Origin: Otis tarda
Lineage: Eukaryota > Chordata > Aves > Otidiformes > Otididae
Direction of reading: 5' to 3'
Assembly (NCBI GenBank): GCA_026413225.1
Contig: CM048552.1
Coordinates: 168,342,053 to 168,406,052 of the forward strand
Length of the DNA stretch: 64,000 nt
Shown here: in pieces, positions 20,636-32,938 of the stretch
How the letters are laid out: each line of letters opens with the position of its first letter
Position numbering within the stretch: position 1 is the first letter of the stretch
Notes under the pieces: generated by a model
Database searches by the model: none
Seen by the model: only the letters and a program-made list of their open reading frames with translations
Told to the model about the DNA's origin: nothing
Position numbers and translations under genes: made by a program

Positions 20636-23600
20636 ATTAAGGTAGCCATGGGTTTTTTTCCTTAAATAATTGAAATGAATTGCCAATTCAGAATTTTAAA
20701 AATTCCAATTTCAAAGGAAACATTTGACATTTAATGTTTGCAAATATCACTACATATATTTTACATAATTTCACTCAAAGCTTCAATCAGGCAATTTTTT
20801 CCCCAGTGGTTTTATGCATTTATTTAAACAAAGCAAGGTATCATATGCTATTTTCAATTAATACAATTTGAAAATTATTAAAGGTTGTCATTTGTCATTT
20901 TTCATCTTTTTTCTTTTTTTTCTGCATCTTTTCCTAAGCTTTCACTTGCATCTCTGAAGTCGACGTATAAAGTATCTGGCACATTTATGACATTGACTGA
21001 TTTTTGCATAAAATCCAGCAGACTAAGTTTGGTAGGGAAAATTTTTTTAATCAAACCAAGGAGAATTAAACTTGCCCAAAAATGGATATTAACACTCCAC
21101 AGCTGAAGACAGTTTAAGGAAAACATCTCTTCTAATATCCAGATGTTACATCTTGTTCTTCATTAGAATAATTTTGTAATACTTTGTCAGGTAATAGTAG
21201 ACTTAATATGAAACACCTATAGTCAGGGGTTCCTTGAGAAGAGTAAATCCACAGCGGGCAATTGGTTCATCCCTGTGCTGTAGTAATCCAGAGTAAAGGA
21301 ATTCTGATAATGTAGTTTTTTAAGATCAAATATTATATTAAAGTGTAGAGAACTAAAGTGACTTAGAATGCTTGCTAAAGTTACTAAAATATTTATTAAA
21401 TATTTAATATAATAAAGCTTAATTCTCTGATGAAACTCATTTCATTGTAGCTACAAAGTCAGTAGAGCACTCTAATGTCTCTAGGCACCCTCCTCCCAAA
21501 TACCTCTTATACTTGGATTGATTTTAAGCATGACACAGATAGCAGTAGAACTATTGATGTTTTTAAAGCTGAGAATATACTTATGTAAGCAGTGAGGAAT
21601 CTTTCTTAATGCTATATTTATGAAGGATCAGAAAAGTGTTTTTCTTAAAGAAGAATTTACATGACAAAGGAAAGCAGACCTTTAATTAAAATATTACAGT
21701 GCCAATACTTCTGATCTATTGTCTTATGTTTAAATACAAGCATCAGTGCAATATGTAATAGCTTAGAGACTCCTAACAATCCCTCAAAAAATGGAAAGGG
21801 AAGAATAAACTAGAATGGTTGTATAAATATCAGAAATTCATTATCTTTTCCTGCTTGTTAGATTAACATTAGTTTGAACTCATTATTTTTTTTCCTGTGT
21901 AGGGTGATACAAGTGATTGGTTTTGATTATAAGAGCACATTTTCTTCTCATCAGTTGCTGCCCCTAACAAAAGAACACTTCTCTCTAGCATACAGATTAA
22001 ATCATTTTGTGTTACAGCATAAATAAATGCCTAGAAGATGTCAGCTGAAAATCTTAGTTATTTCCTAAAGCTGCAGGTGCTGGAAGTGGTGTAATGAAGT
22101 AGAGACAGCTGCAGCCACAAGCTCCGGCCAACTGGAATATGTCTTCAGAGTGACATTGAGTGTAACAATACCTCACTGTGTTTACTTCCAAGAACGTTAT
22201 CGCTGCTGTTTTAAAAACAGCATAAATCGAGAGACATGCTCATGAAGTACAGCTGAAGTCACATTATCTTTATTATACCCCTATATATTTTTCTCATTAC
22301 AACTGAAATATGTTGACATAATCATTCATACTCATCTATAATGTAACTAATAATTACACTGTCAGAAAGAAAAATAAGAACAAAAGGTATTGGAAGGTTG
22401 GAATTAATGAAACAACTGACCCATCCAGATATGACCAATTATAGTAGTTGAAACCTTAAAACTTCAAGTACAGCTAAATCATAATAAGTCCTTATGAAAT
22501 TAGCAGAGAATAACAGATGAGCCATTGTCACCTAGAAACCTTTCTTCAAAAAATTGCACATTGACCTCTATTTTGTTTTATGTCAATTACATCATCCTTT
22601 GTTAAGACTGCCACGTAGAAGAAGGAAGATAAATTGAAAAGCTTAGCATTACATATATTGAGTACTCAAGGTTCTTTTCTCTTTGCCAGAGACTTTGTGA
22701 GAGTTACCATTTTATTTTTATTAAAAGACACACAAAAAAGTTTGTGATACACGTGGTCACTTTGGCAAATAACAACTGGTTGCAAGACAACAATTATTTA
22801 AAACATAACAAACCTTCACATAGACTTGTCTATTTTTTTTTCAGTTGTGTTGTAATTGTTGTCCATTATGAAATAATTCTACAGTTACAATATTGAATTT
22901 AGCCCTCTTGTGTGAAGATAGAGGACCTGATCCTATGAGGCCAACCTAAATGGTCATAACCACAAACAGATAATGCAGGACTTTTAAGAGCACTTAGGAT
23001 TTACCTAACTCTATTTGTCAAGGAGCAAATTGCAGTTTAGCATTAGCTATCTATTTTTTTTCCTGCCAGATAATAGATTCAGAAATCAGTAAATTCAGGG
23101 GCTTATTTTTGCTAGAGAGATCCAGTCAACGTTTCTAAACGCATGTTCACATCATTTCAACTCATGGAAGCAGACACTTCTATTCTGCATATTTCCAGCT
23201 TAATGCTTAGGTCAGCGTGGTGGAACGGGTAGTAGAATGGTGGCGCTTTCCTTCCCAGCTGCCATAGACAATTTTGTAGATTTTGTTCCTATAAGATATT
23301 TCATGGAAAGAACTTACATTTCACAATCCTGGTACTGCTGGTAGATTCAGAATCTTGACCTCAGTGTGAGATGGAGGGGGAGGGAAAGAAAGGACTCCTA
23401 AATGAGTGTGTATGGTTTCTAAAATAGAAATGAAAATAGTGCAGAATCAAATTAAAACTCTTGAAACTTCGGTTCCATGGTAGAATGTAGCTCTGTGCAA
23501 ACATCCTTGAATCTAAATTAAATCAGCTGTGATTTTTGCACCAGAATAAATTCTTTTGAAATACTGTTTTTCAGCAAGGTTTGTGGACATTTATGCATAT

Positions 23601-26600
23601 TCAAAACTGAACATTGTTCATGGCCAGAAAAAAAAAAGAATGAAAATAAATGCACAAAGCTACATGAAGATTTTCAGCCTCTTACTAATAGAGTTTAGGC
23701 ACTGCCAGCAGTGACACTATATAAATCCTAAAAGTAACTGATGAGTCCTGGCCAAACAACGACTAAGAATAATAAATGGCTACATAAAGAATTATAACGG
23801 TCATTTTGTCCAGATGGGAGTTAGAAACATAAGATACAAAAGGGAGAGTTTACACTGATGGCCATCTAAGGCTTCACAGATGTCCCTTTTCAGCCATTCA
23901 GAACTTCAGAAGGTACCACTCCGCATTTCGCAGTACTAACAGAGATAAACAGAATCACCTACTTCCAACATACACTTTTGTGAGATAAAGGAAAACATTA
24001 AGAAATGCTACTATAGGGTTTTCATTGCACAGTTAATCAGTTCCAGTCCCATATATTAAGTAACAGAAGTACACAGCTTGTCCTTTTCCCATATTTTACA
24101 CAAGCTTTCAGTAATGAATAGTTGGGGGATTTTTTTTTAGATTATTTTTACATGTTACAACATATTGGACCAGTATCATAGTGCAATGAGAACCCTTAAA
24201 AAAAATAAAAACCCAAACCACAAACCTGACTGACTTCAGTACCACAGAGCTACTAGATATTGTTAGAGTACAAACTGCTTCATGTATCGGAAGCTAAAAA
24301 AAAAAATGAGTTTGTATCTTCTTTAATCGCTCCAGTTAGGACAACCTTTCTCCTACTTTTTAAGGGTAAATTCCACATCTCTACAGAATAACATCCACTG
24401 ATCTACTTCAAATTCATCCTAATAAGTAGTCCTGTTCTGAGCTTCTTTTCCTACCAACTCTTTTCCCCTCTGGACTCACCAGCTCCTGTGTCCTGCTGGT
24501 GCAAATTCAAGGAAGAAGAGGAATTTCCCATCTCCTTCTTAAAGTATTTTCACCTTGACTTCTAAATAAGTGCAATAACCAACTGTTTTCAGCACTTCTT
24601 AAGGTTATCCTGTCCAGAGTAAGTCTCTTATATCGAAGGAAAAAATGGCAATTTATATCAGTCCTGTGCAGCCCTGTGTACTTGAAACCTTTATGGGTTA
24701 ATCATACACTTAATCATAACAAAGCTATAAATACTGTTTTACCAACAATAAGTGATTAAGCAATAAGGACCATATTGTGGGAATTTCACTGGAGACTATT
24801 ACATATCTGGAAGTAGCTGATGACTTGATTTAGTTTAAAATGTACACTTTTGGGGTCTTATTTTTCTTTCCCATTCTATATGTATGGTTTCACTAAGCTA
24901 ATCAATATAGTGTATCTGGCCTTTTGAGGGAATTAATTCCCAGTATATTAGCTAAGAGGAAATCAATTATATATATTTGCTAAAATCAGAGGCCTCAGCA
25001 CTATGAGTAGCAAGAGCCCTACACACTGTAAGAATTTTCATTACATATGTGTACTCAAACACACACACATGTATACACAAACATGCATACATAAACATGC
25101 AGTTAACACCTAAATCCAGAAAAAAAAAATCTTTCTATGTATATGTCTATCTGAGAATCAGAATAATGTCACTAGATTTGGTTATTGCCTCCTTGGAGGA
25201 ACAAGAAAGGCATACTCTGCTGCACATTGTGTGCTCTGAAACAACTATGATTCCAAAGGCAGAGAGCTGACAGCTGGTCCTAGTAGCAGGTTCAGTAGTA
25301 GAATTTTGCTGATGTTAACACTAAATGCTTTGCTAAATCCCTGCGTATTCAGATACTATTTTTGGGACATTTACTAGAGAGCACTTGGTAAAGAGATTTG
25401 GTTAGTTAATGTCAATTACTTTGATTTTTTTTTTTTTGTATGAAAAAGGAATCCTGCCAGTTACAGAAGGGGAAACATAAAGTACTCGCAAGCACACTAT
25501 TTAAGCATAAATCTGCCTCATAAAGCCTACTGTGACAGGCTACCAAGTCTACAGATGTCAGGGTCTCTAGGTCAAAAGACGATGGTAACTGCCCCATGCA
25601 GTGGGTCACAAGGCTCCTAAAGCCAGGGAGACCTCTAAGGCCCATCCCTGCCGTTCCAAAGCCCCCTGCCAAGTCATCAAGCTGTTCATTCTATAGCTTG
25701 AAAAATAACTTCAGACGTTTCTTGCACTGGACCTATCCCAGGAAATCAGAGTTCCCTGCAGCTAAACACTCATCAACCTGTCTTAGCTGGTCCCAGTGCC
25801 TCATTTTAATGGATGAGGGGATAAGAAGTAATTTTTGTATCAGGTTATCTAGGGAAATAATGTCTTATCTCATTTCCAGAATCTCCTAGACTTTTTATTG
25901 TGCATTATTAAGTAAACATGTGAAAAATGGACAGAATAATGTCAACTGAGAACATAAAATTCTAGTAATGAGTACACACATAAGCAGTACCAATCTTTTC
26001 TCAGAATAACTATTTCTTCTATTAAGGTGCTTGAGTTTAGTAGATAATTTTGATTCAGTCATATTTGTAAACATACATGTAGAATATCCTACACTCATTT
26101 TATCTTTCTAGTCTAGGAAACACAAGACTTCACATATCTGAACTCCATTTAAAATAGTATATATTTTTTTTTATTCATTCAAATGGTGTAATTTCATAAA
26201 CTCCATGCTATGCACTTGGCTAGTTTTCCTTTGCTCTTCACTGAACTTCCATACGGAAACCCCCCTTTAGGAAACCAAAACACAAAACAGTCCTAAAGGA
26301 TACAATGTGGGTGAGCAATCTGCCCTTAAGGTATGCCGGGTTGTAACATTTCTCCTGCTTGGAAAAAACTAATTTCCTCTTCTGATTGCCACTTTATCCA
26401 GCTATTTTGTGTCACATTCTTAGGGCTGCTGTATGGTGGGTTCTGTCACATGCATTTGAATCACTGTTAAATAATAAAAGGGTTTAAAAAAAAAAATGTG
26501 TGTTGTTACCAGATAGTAGAAAAGCTGGTCAAATATCTTTTTTGTGTGTATGTACATATTTGTATCAGACTTCTTCCTTTGAAGAGCACTGAAGTGTGTC

Positions 26601-28415
26601 TGCATGACCACATGCATGTAACAACTGGAAGGATTTTCATCATTAATTACACCTCTAAACAATTCAGAGATGCCTGGAGGACAACAGGAATTAGATGAAA
26701 TAGATGAAAAGAATAAAAGAAAACAGCAGGGAGAAAGAACTCTTTGTAATCCTCTCTCACTCATTTTCTGTGCATTATAGCTCTAATTACTTCCCTGATG
26801 ATAAAAAGAAGACATGCAGGAGAAAAAAAAATATGCATACAGTAAGAAAGGAGGATGTTGAGGTAAACTTATAAACTTAGTCATGATCAGCATCTTTGTG
26901 GAACAAGCTGATCATTCTTGTGTTAGTCTTCAGGAGCAGTGCTGGGTGCACATCTGTGAGCAAGGAGGGACGCACTAGACCGAAGGCTACAGCTGGGCTA
27001 CCAAGAACTGCCTCATATCTGTATTGCTTTAGGATTAAGCCCCTCTGGAGTAGCTGGAGAGGTCCAGAGCAGGGCCAGAATATAAGCTACCAAACAAATA
27101 GCAAGATCCAGTACTTGGACTTGTTCTCTCCCTTATCTCTTAGCAGTGTAGGTACACCAGTGTGGCTCAGTCACAAGGGACACATTCCTTAGCCAAGTAT
27201 GAAGAGGACGGTAGGTAAGATAAAAACAGTCCTTAGATGAATTGTAAGAGTTTCATCTGTATTGTGAACATACTAAGGATTTGCACATGCGACCTAGCTA
27301 TTCAGAGAGTATTTGAATAGTGGAGGACATCAAAGAATCAAAATAAATGTATCAACACTCAAAGCTGAATTCAAAAGGAGGTACAGAGTGAGTGACAAGT
27401 GCTGTGGTGAAAACTCCCAGAGAAAGCAATTGTTTCTGAACTTAAAAAGGAAACTAAAGGAGAGTAAGTCTGAGTATTATAATACTGAGATACACCACCC
27501 CCCCCCCAAAAAAAAAAAACAAACTCAGATCCAGTAACAATTTTGCAAGAAAAGGCAACCATGAGCATTTTAACAACTTTCAAAGAAGAGAAATCTTGAC
27601 CATAACACCATTTTTGGTCAATGTGCTCTTTTTTTTTTCTTTTTCTTTTTTTTTTTTTTTGAGTGGAGGTATAGCTAAAAGGGAAAATGCAGTCTGTAAA
27701 TTGCAAAATTTGCTTATGAGAGAATGCGCCATAATCTTCCACTATCCTGACATTTCATACGACATTCACACTAATTGTGGAAACTTAGCAGAACTCCACG
27801 AAGCCTCAAGCTTTTTTTTTTTTCCTTTGTTGTTCTTCAAAAAAGCAGTATATGTGAGGGCAAAAGGTGATCACTTGATTTGTAATTGGGCCTAGGAAAA
27901 GGCAGAGAGAGTTTTATTGAAGACAACATATTTTTGCAAAATAATGGTTTCAAAACTATTTTGTGCAAAATCAGCTTTCTACAGCTGTAATGCAAGTATT
28001 GTTAATAATGTTCCTCTAATCTGTCAGCTAATGGTATGCACTTAAAAGCAAAAAAAAAAAAAAGAGAAAACCTGCGTTCTGGCCTCCCTGTAGCTATCCA
28101 CAGTTTCTACTAGCTGTACTAGATTATTTTTTTCTTGTCCATCCTTAACATTGCTTACATATAAGTTGCCTATATATGGTTTTTTTTAGAACATGTTTGT
28201 GTTTAGACAGTTAACGTTCCTTCAGATAGCGGGACTTTACTGAATAAATACCTCTTATTAGCTTGTATTGTTATTATTATTTTTTTTCCATGAGGAAAAA
28301 AAAAAAAGCCTGACTAGCACAGTTTCCATCTGGGTTATGGAAAGTCTTCTGAGTGCAGAATAATGCTAGTATGTTTATCAGTACAGTATCTTAGTACGAC
28401 TGAAAGATATTAATT
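20636..28415. other. Long AT-rich unique stretch, no gene recognised
   Basis: Nearly 8 kb with only short frames and no domain that I recognise. It includes A/T homopolymers, a short inverted repeat gctgtttt-a-aaaacagc at 22204-22220, and a C10A12 run at 27498-27519. A T/C-rich tract lies near 27628-27661. A segment near 23817-23930 and one near 26840-27190 look slightly more complex, but I could not assign them. Confidence 0.5.
27498..27519. repeat. C10A12 low-complexity junction
   Basis: Ten C residues followed directly by twelve A residues. Confidence 0.85.
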
Positions 28416-28440
28416 CCCCCTCCCCCCTCCCCCACCCCCC
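28416..28440 (-). repeat. G-quadruplex motif on the - strand
   Basis: The + strand has C5-T-C6-T-C5-A-C6. The complementary strand therefore carries four G runs of 5-6 bases with single-base loops, which is a near-ideal intramolecular quadruplex motif in otherwise AT-rich DNA. Confidence 0.85.
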
Positions 28441-31400
28441 TCAACTTTCAGGAGTGTTAAATAAAACATTACTGGTCATTTCTGTCTCAAAGTTGGATTT
28501 TTCTCAACCTTCTCTTTAGTTATTCACTGCTTTTGGATTGAACCTTTCCTTTGCTGGAAGTGTTTGCTGGTTGGTTTCATGTTTGCACAAACTTATACTG
28601 GGGAGAAGCAGACCTTTCTCTTCTTGTGAGTGGTTTTGTCCTGCTGTTTCACATTGCAGCTGCTGTTTGCTGGTGGTCTCTGCTGCTGCTTCCCCCTCAT
28701 TTGTTTTCGGTTTCTGGAGCTTTCCCAACAAAGCGGGGAAAATTAAATGTTTACCCTTCTTAAATTTTTTTTGGGGGGGGACATTGTTTGGGTTTTTTTA
28801 CTGGTTTCACTCATTTAATCACTGTTTAAACTGGGTACCTTACAGACGAGTGAGAATGATCTTTAACATGTGTGCATCACATACAGCATTCCAACATATG
28901 GGTGTTTTTTGCAAGTATTTGCAATTGGATACAATCTAGTGCATTCCAAAACCAAAGATAAATTCTTATTCAGAAACACACTTTTATGAGTTGTGGATCC
29001 AGGTAGAACAAGGAAGTCAGACTCAAACCTGTATTAATTTGGGGTATGGCTTTGAGGCAAAATTAAGATTAGGTTTCAGGCCTATCTTCATACATAACAG
29101 TGGCAAACACATAGAATTTTTTCCTTCTTGGAGCACAATCTGATGAAAACAGAGTTTGGCTGTGTCCAAATTGGAGCTATAAAAGAGGCCCCTTCTAATT
29201 TTGGATTTGACCCAGGATCAAAGCCACAGTGGTGGATTTAGAACAGAGTGTTCACATCCAATCCTTCCTCCTTGATATTGGAAAGATTTGGGCATGAGGT
29301 TCTGGGTTTGGCCCATCTGTATCAGGGAATGATAGTGAACCTTGCCAGTGGCAAGACAAATCTCTCCTCAACCCACTTCAATTCAAGTAGAACATATCCA
29401 CTAAATTAAAACCACTAAGCAACAGGAAAAACTTTTAAGTGAAGAAATACTAGACACTGAAACATCCTATGCTGGATCTTCAGCTGGCACAAAGGAGCAT
29501 TTTGCCATCTGCGTCATCATTTACAGAAAATTATAGCAATTCTACCACCACCTGAGTCTATGGTAAAACTTTAATCAAATCACATTCTCAGACTCAAAGA
29601 CCATTGAAAATTGTGGTCTCTGACCGAGATGTGGATGCAGAAACTTGCTTCTCAAAAGTAAGGTATCCAAAGAATCTCTAGGGAGCCTCTTTTTTTAGAC
29701 AGACACAAAAAAAAATACAAATATTTATGTTTATATTATTTAGTGGAGAGCTTTTATCTCATGCTTTCTAAACTGCTCACCTATACAGCTTTCAACTAAA
29801 GAGAAATGAGTTGTTTTTCTCATCTATGTCAATCATAACTGTCCTGATACATGTTTCAAGCAATTAAGGGAAATCCAATGATGCAGAACCTTCTACGGCT
29901 GAAGTACTATGTCCAGTTTCTGGTTCTGCCAGAGATTTATTACCTTCCAACCTATAGCAAAAGGCTTATTTTCTCTGTACATGAAAGTTTATACTTCATT
30001 CATCTTTACTTTTTTTTTCACCCACTTTATAATTCTACTTAAAGATATATGTTTTCTAGGATAAGCAAATGTTTTCAGTGAGCAGTTTTTCTGATGTAGC
30101 TGGAGTCTGGAATGTAATTTCTTCTTAAAGCCGGGAGTCGCCTGTGGTTCAACCATCTTCTTTGACTGAGGCTTGGAATAAGGTTGAAGTTTCTACATAT
30201 AAAGGGATTTCACTCTTGGTCTACCAGGTACTGTGGCAACACCATATTCAGTGAGACACTGAAGGTCCTCCCCAGACTCTTACAAAGGTGAATGGTCTCC
30301 ATGGTGTTTTCCCCTCTACACTGTCCTATTGAAACCAACTCAGCCCTCCCACTCTGGTCTCTGTTCACCGAACCGTTACCGAACTTCCCAGTGGCAGCCA
30401 GCCCCCATTATCCTTCAGGAGCATACCCACCCTCCATGTGGGAACTGTCCACTCAGTTTCCATTATTCTTTCATGTGTTTCTAAATCAAATGCCTCACCC
30501 AAATCGCCTTTCCATCCCCATCATCCAGCTTGTTCTGGCCTCACTGGTTCTCAAGAACTTTTAGCTCACGTGTTGAAACTGGAAAGGCAAGAGCCATCTA
30601 AAAGCAGTGTTTTCTGATGGAAAGTCACAAACAAACGCAGTAACAAGTAGTTCTAGCAGATCTGCCTAGAAAATACTTGTTGTGTGTTGTATGAAGTTGT
30701 AACTCAGTGAAATATATTTGGAAAGGTGGGGAGATTAACATGTGATTTTACTGGTTGCCTCCAGCTAACAGATTTACAACATTTACTAGTAAAAGAATAT
30801 CCTTTGTGATAATCCGTCAAAAAAAGTTCTGAGCAAGAAAATAGATTTTGGTAAATCTTTATATTCAGAAATGATATACGGGGTCACTGGAGCAATTGTT
30901 ATTTCCATATGGAAGACAATACATGTGTGAAAGCACACAAAGTGCATAGATTTTGAAAAAAATAACTTGCAATGTTATGCTCATGTGCCTTTAGAGACTT
31001 CTAATGTAGAATAGGTCTTTAAGAGTTGAATTTCAACAGAATCCATTTCATTTCACATTACTATAACCATTTTATCTTCAAAACAGGCTCAAATATTATT
31101 ACTGAAGTGTTTGTAACCCTGACCAAAGTTCTATCTTAAACATAAAATGTAGTATAGATAATAAATTTTGCAATATGCTTGAGTTTTCAGGGGCTTGATC
31201 CTGAAGTCTCTATCACAAGATTGTTCTGGGATTATCTGCCTAGATAAAGATAATCTTATGCATATAGGTTTGAGAAATCACACTTGATATTGTAATACAA
31301 CTATATAACTGTATAACTAATATCTACTACAGGTTAGTTTAAAATTAAGGAAGCATTTTAAAACACAAAGATAAGTATGTTGATATCTTCTCTGATTCTT

Positions 31401-31974
31401 TAGTTTGTTAAAAAAAAATATGTTTGTTAACTAATCATTGTTTATCATGTTATATAATATCCAGACAGTCAAAGCTGTTGAGATGAGATCATCATCCCAG
31501 TCCTTCGTAATTTGTCATTCATATAAATGCACTTGTATCGCAAATAGCAGGCTTGGGGAGAGGAGAGGAGAAGAAAAACACAACAACTTTTGGCTGATCT
31601 TGGGTGGTCTCTTTGCCCATGTTAGATTAAATATGTTTTTTTCACAACAGGTGACTTTTTAATTGTTTTCTTATGGCAACTCATTTATTCTAGACGTGTT
31701 TGTTTGGCTCATGTTACTTCTCTAAGTTAATGACTGTGTGACAACATGCTGAGTACAGGTGGCAAAAGGCAATGTTAGGAATGTGGGTGTTATGGCATGT
31801 GCATGAGGCTACTGGTGTAGAGCAAATCCTGCTTGCGTTGATCCTGTGGGTCCTCCCTGGGATCCGTGGTTTGGAAAAAGAGGATCCCCTTACCTCTCCA
31901 GAGTCTATAAGTGTCTTCAGAGAAGACAAGAGCAGAGCAGTTAAATCCAGAACACTGAACCTGAAGCTCAGTGG
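28441..31974. other. Unique sequence, no gene recognised
   Basis: No supported gene. A 133-codon + frame at 28538-28939 spans a GC-richer patch but shows no domain and runs into a G/T homopolymer, so I do not call it. Near 29890-29935 there is a faint match to the CR1 block LEYCVQFW, too short to annotate. Confidence 0.5.
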
Positions 31975-32845
31975 ATTTACTGGCCCTCTTGAACACCTTT
32001 GTCGGCAACGTGGACTGTGAGATAGAGTGCACACTCAGCAAGTTCACTGACTACAACAAGCTGTATGGTACGGTCAACATGCTGGAGGGAAGGGATGCCA
32101 TACAGAGGGACCTTGACAAGCTGGAGATGTGGGCCTGTGAGAACCTCATTAAATTCAACCAGGCCAAGTGCAAGGTCCTGACATGGGTCAGGGCAATCCC
32201 AGGTACAAGTACAGGCTGGGCGGAGAATGGATCAAGAGCAGCCCTGAGGAGAAGAACTTGGGGGTACTGGTGGGTGAGAAGCTCAACATGAGCTGGCAAT
32301 GTGCACTTGCAGCCCAGAAAGTCAATCACATCCTGGGCTACATCAAAAGAAGCATGGCCAGTAGGTCAAAAGAGGTGATTCTGCCCCTCAGCTCTGCTCT
32401 TGTGAGACCCCACCTGGAGTACTGTGTCCAGTTCTGGAGCCCCCAACATAAGAAGGACATGGACCAGTTGGAGAGGGTCCAGAGGAGGGCCACAAAGATG
32501 ATAAGAGGGCTGGAGCACCTTTCCTATGAGGACAGGCTGAGAGAGTTGGGGCTGTTCAGCCTGGAGAAGAGAAGGTTCCGAGGAGACCTTATAGCGGTCT
32601 TCCAGTACCTAAAGGGGGCTTATAAAAAAGATGGGGAGAAACTCTTTAGCAGGGCCTGCTGTGATAGGACAAGGGATAATGATTTTAAACTAGAGGGAGG
32701 TAGATTTAGACTTGATATAAGGAAAAAAGTTTTTACAATGAGGGTGGTGGAACACTGGAACAGGTCGCCCAGAGAGGTGGTAGATGCCCCATCCCTGGAA
32801 ACATTCAAGGCCAGGTTGGATGAGACTCTGAGCAACCTGATCTAG
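31975..32845 (+). pseudogene. CR1 ORF2 C-terminal remnant, 225 codons open
   Basis: From about 32180 to 32845 the frame is intact: [97 protein letters not shown], and a final LDETLSNLI before the stop. This shows the natural C-terminus of ORF2 for the subfamily. Upstream of the one-base deletion the frame continues in another phase back to the truncation. With the catalytic pair lost and the fingers missing, no activity is possible. Confidence 0.92.
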
Positions 32846-32938
32846 TTGGAGATATCCCTGCTTCTTGCAGGGGGGTTGGACTGGATGACCTTTAAAGGTC
32901 CCTTCCAACCCTAGCTATTCTACAATTCTATGATTCTT
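31975..32938 (+). mobile_element. CR1 LINE copy, 5'-truncated, about 0.96 kb
   Basis: Begins inside the RT palm (ctcttgaacacctttgtcggc, matching the ALFNIFVGD block) and runs to the 3' end, which finishes ctattctacaattctatgatt. It belongs to the same subfamily as the copies at 6.9 and 17.5 kb. The catalytic FADDTKL is changed to FTDYNKL near 32043-32060. A one-base deletion near 32178 (cctgacatggg for cctgcacatggg) shifts the frame. The remainder is open to the natural ORF2 stop. The uninterrupted text around 32640 gives the empty-site reference for the LTR insertion at 9357. Confidence 0.93.

Noticed and set aside
23215..23262. GC-richer patch considered as a tRNA
   Set aside because: No A or B box in the right spacing and no cloverleaf could be drawn.
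27371..27742. 123-codon - frame
   Set aside because: Its length comes from Lys- and Gly-coding homopolymers. It shows no domain.
28538..28939. 133-codon + frame
   Set aside because: No domain or convincing codon pattern. It crosses a T/G homopolymer stretch, and a second overlapping frame is equally open.
29880..29940. Faint match to the CR1 LEYCVQFW block
   Set aside because: Only about 12 residues of weak similarity with no flanking CR1 text.
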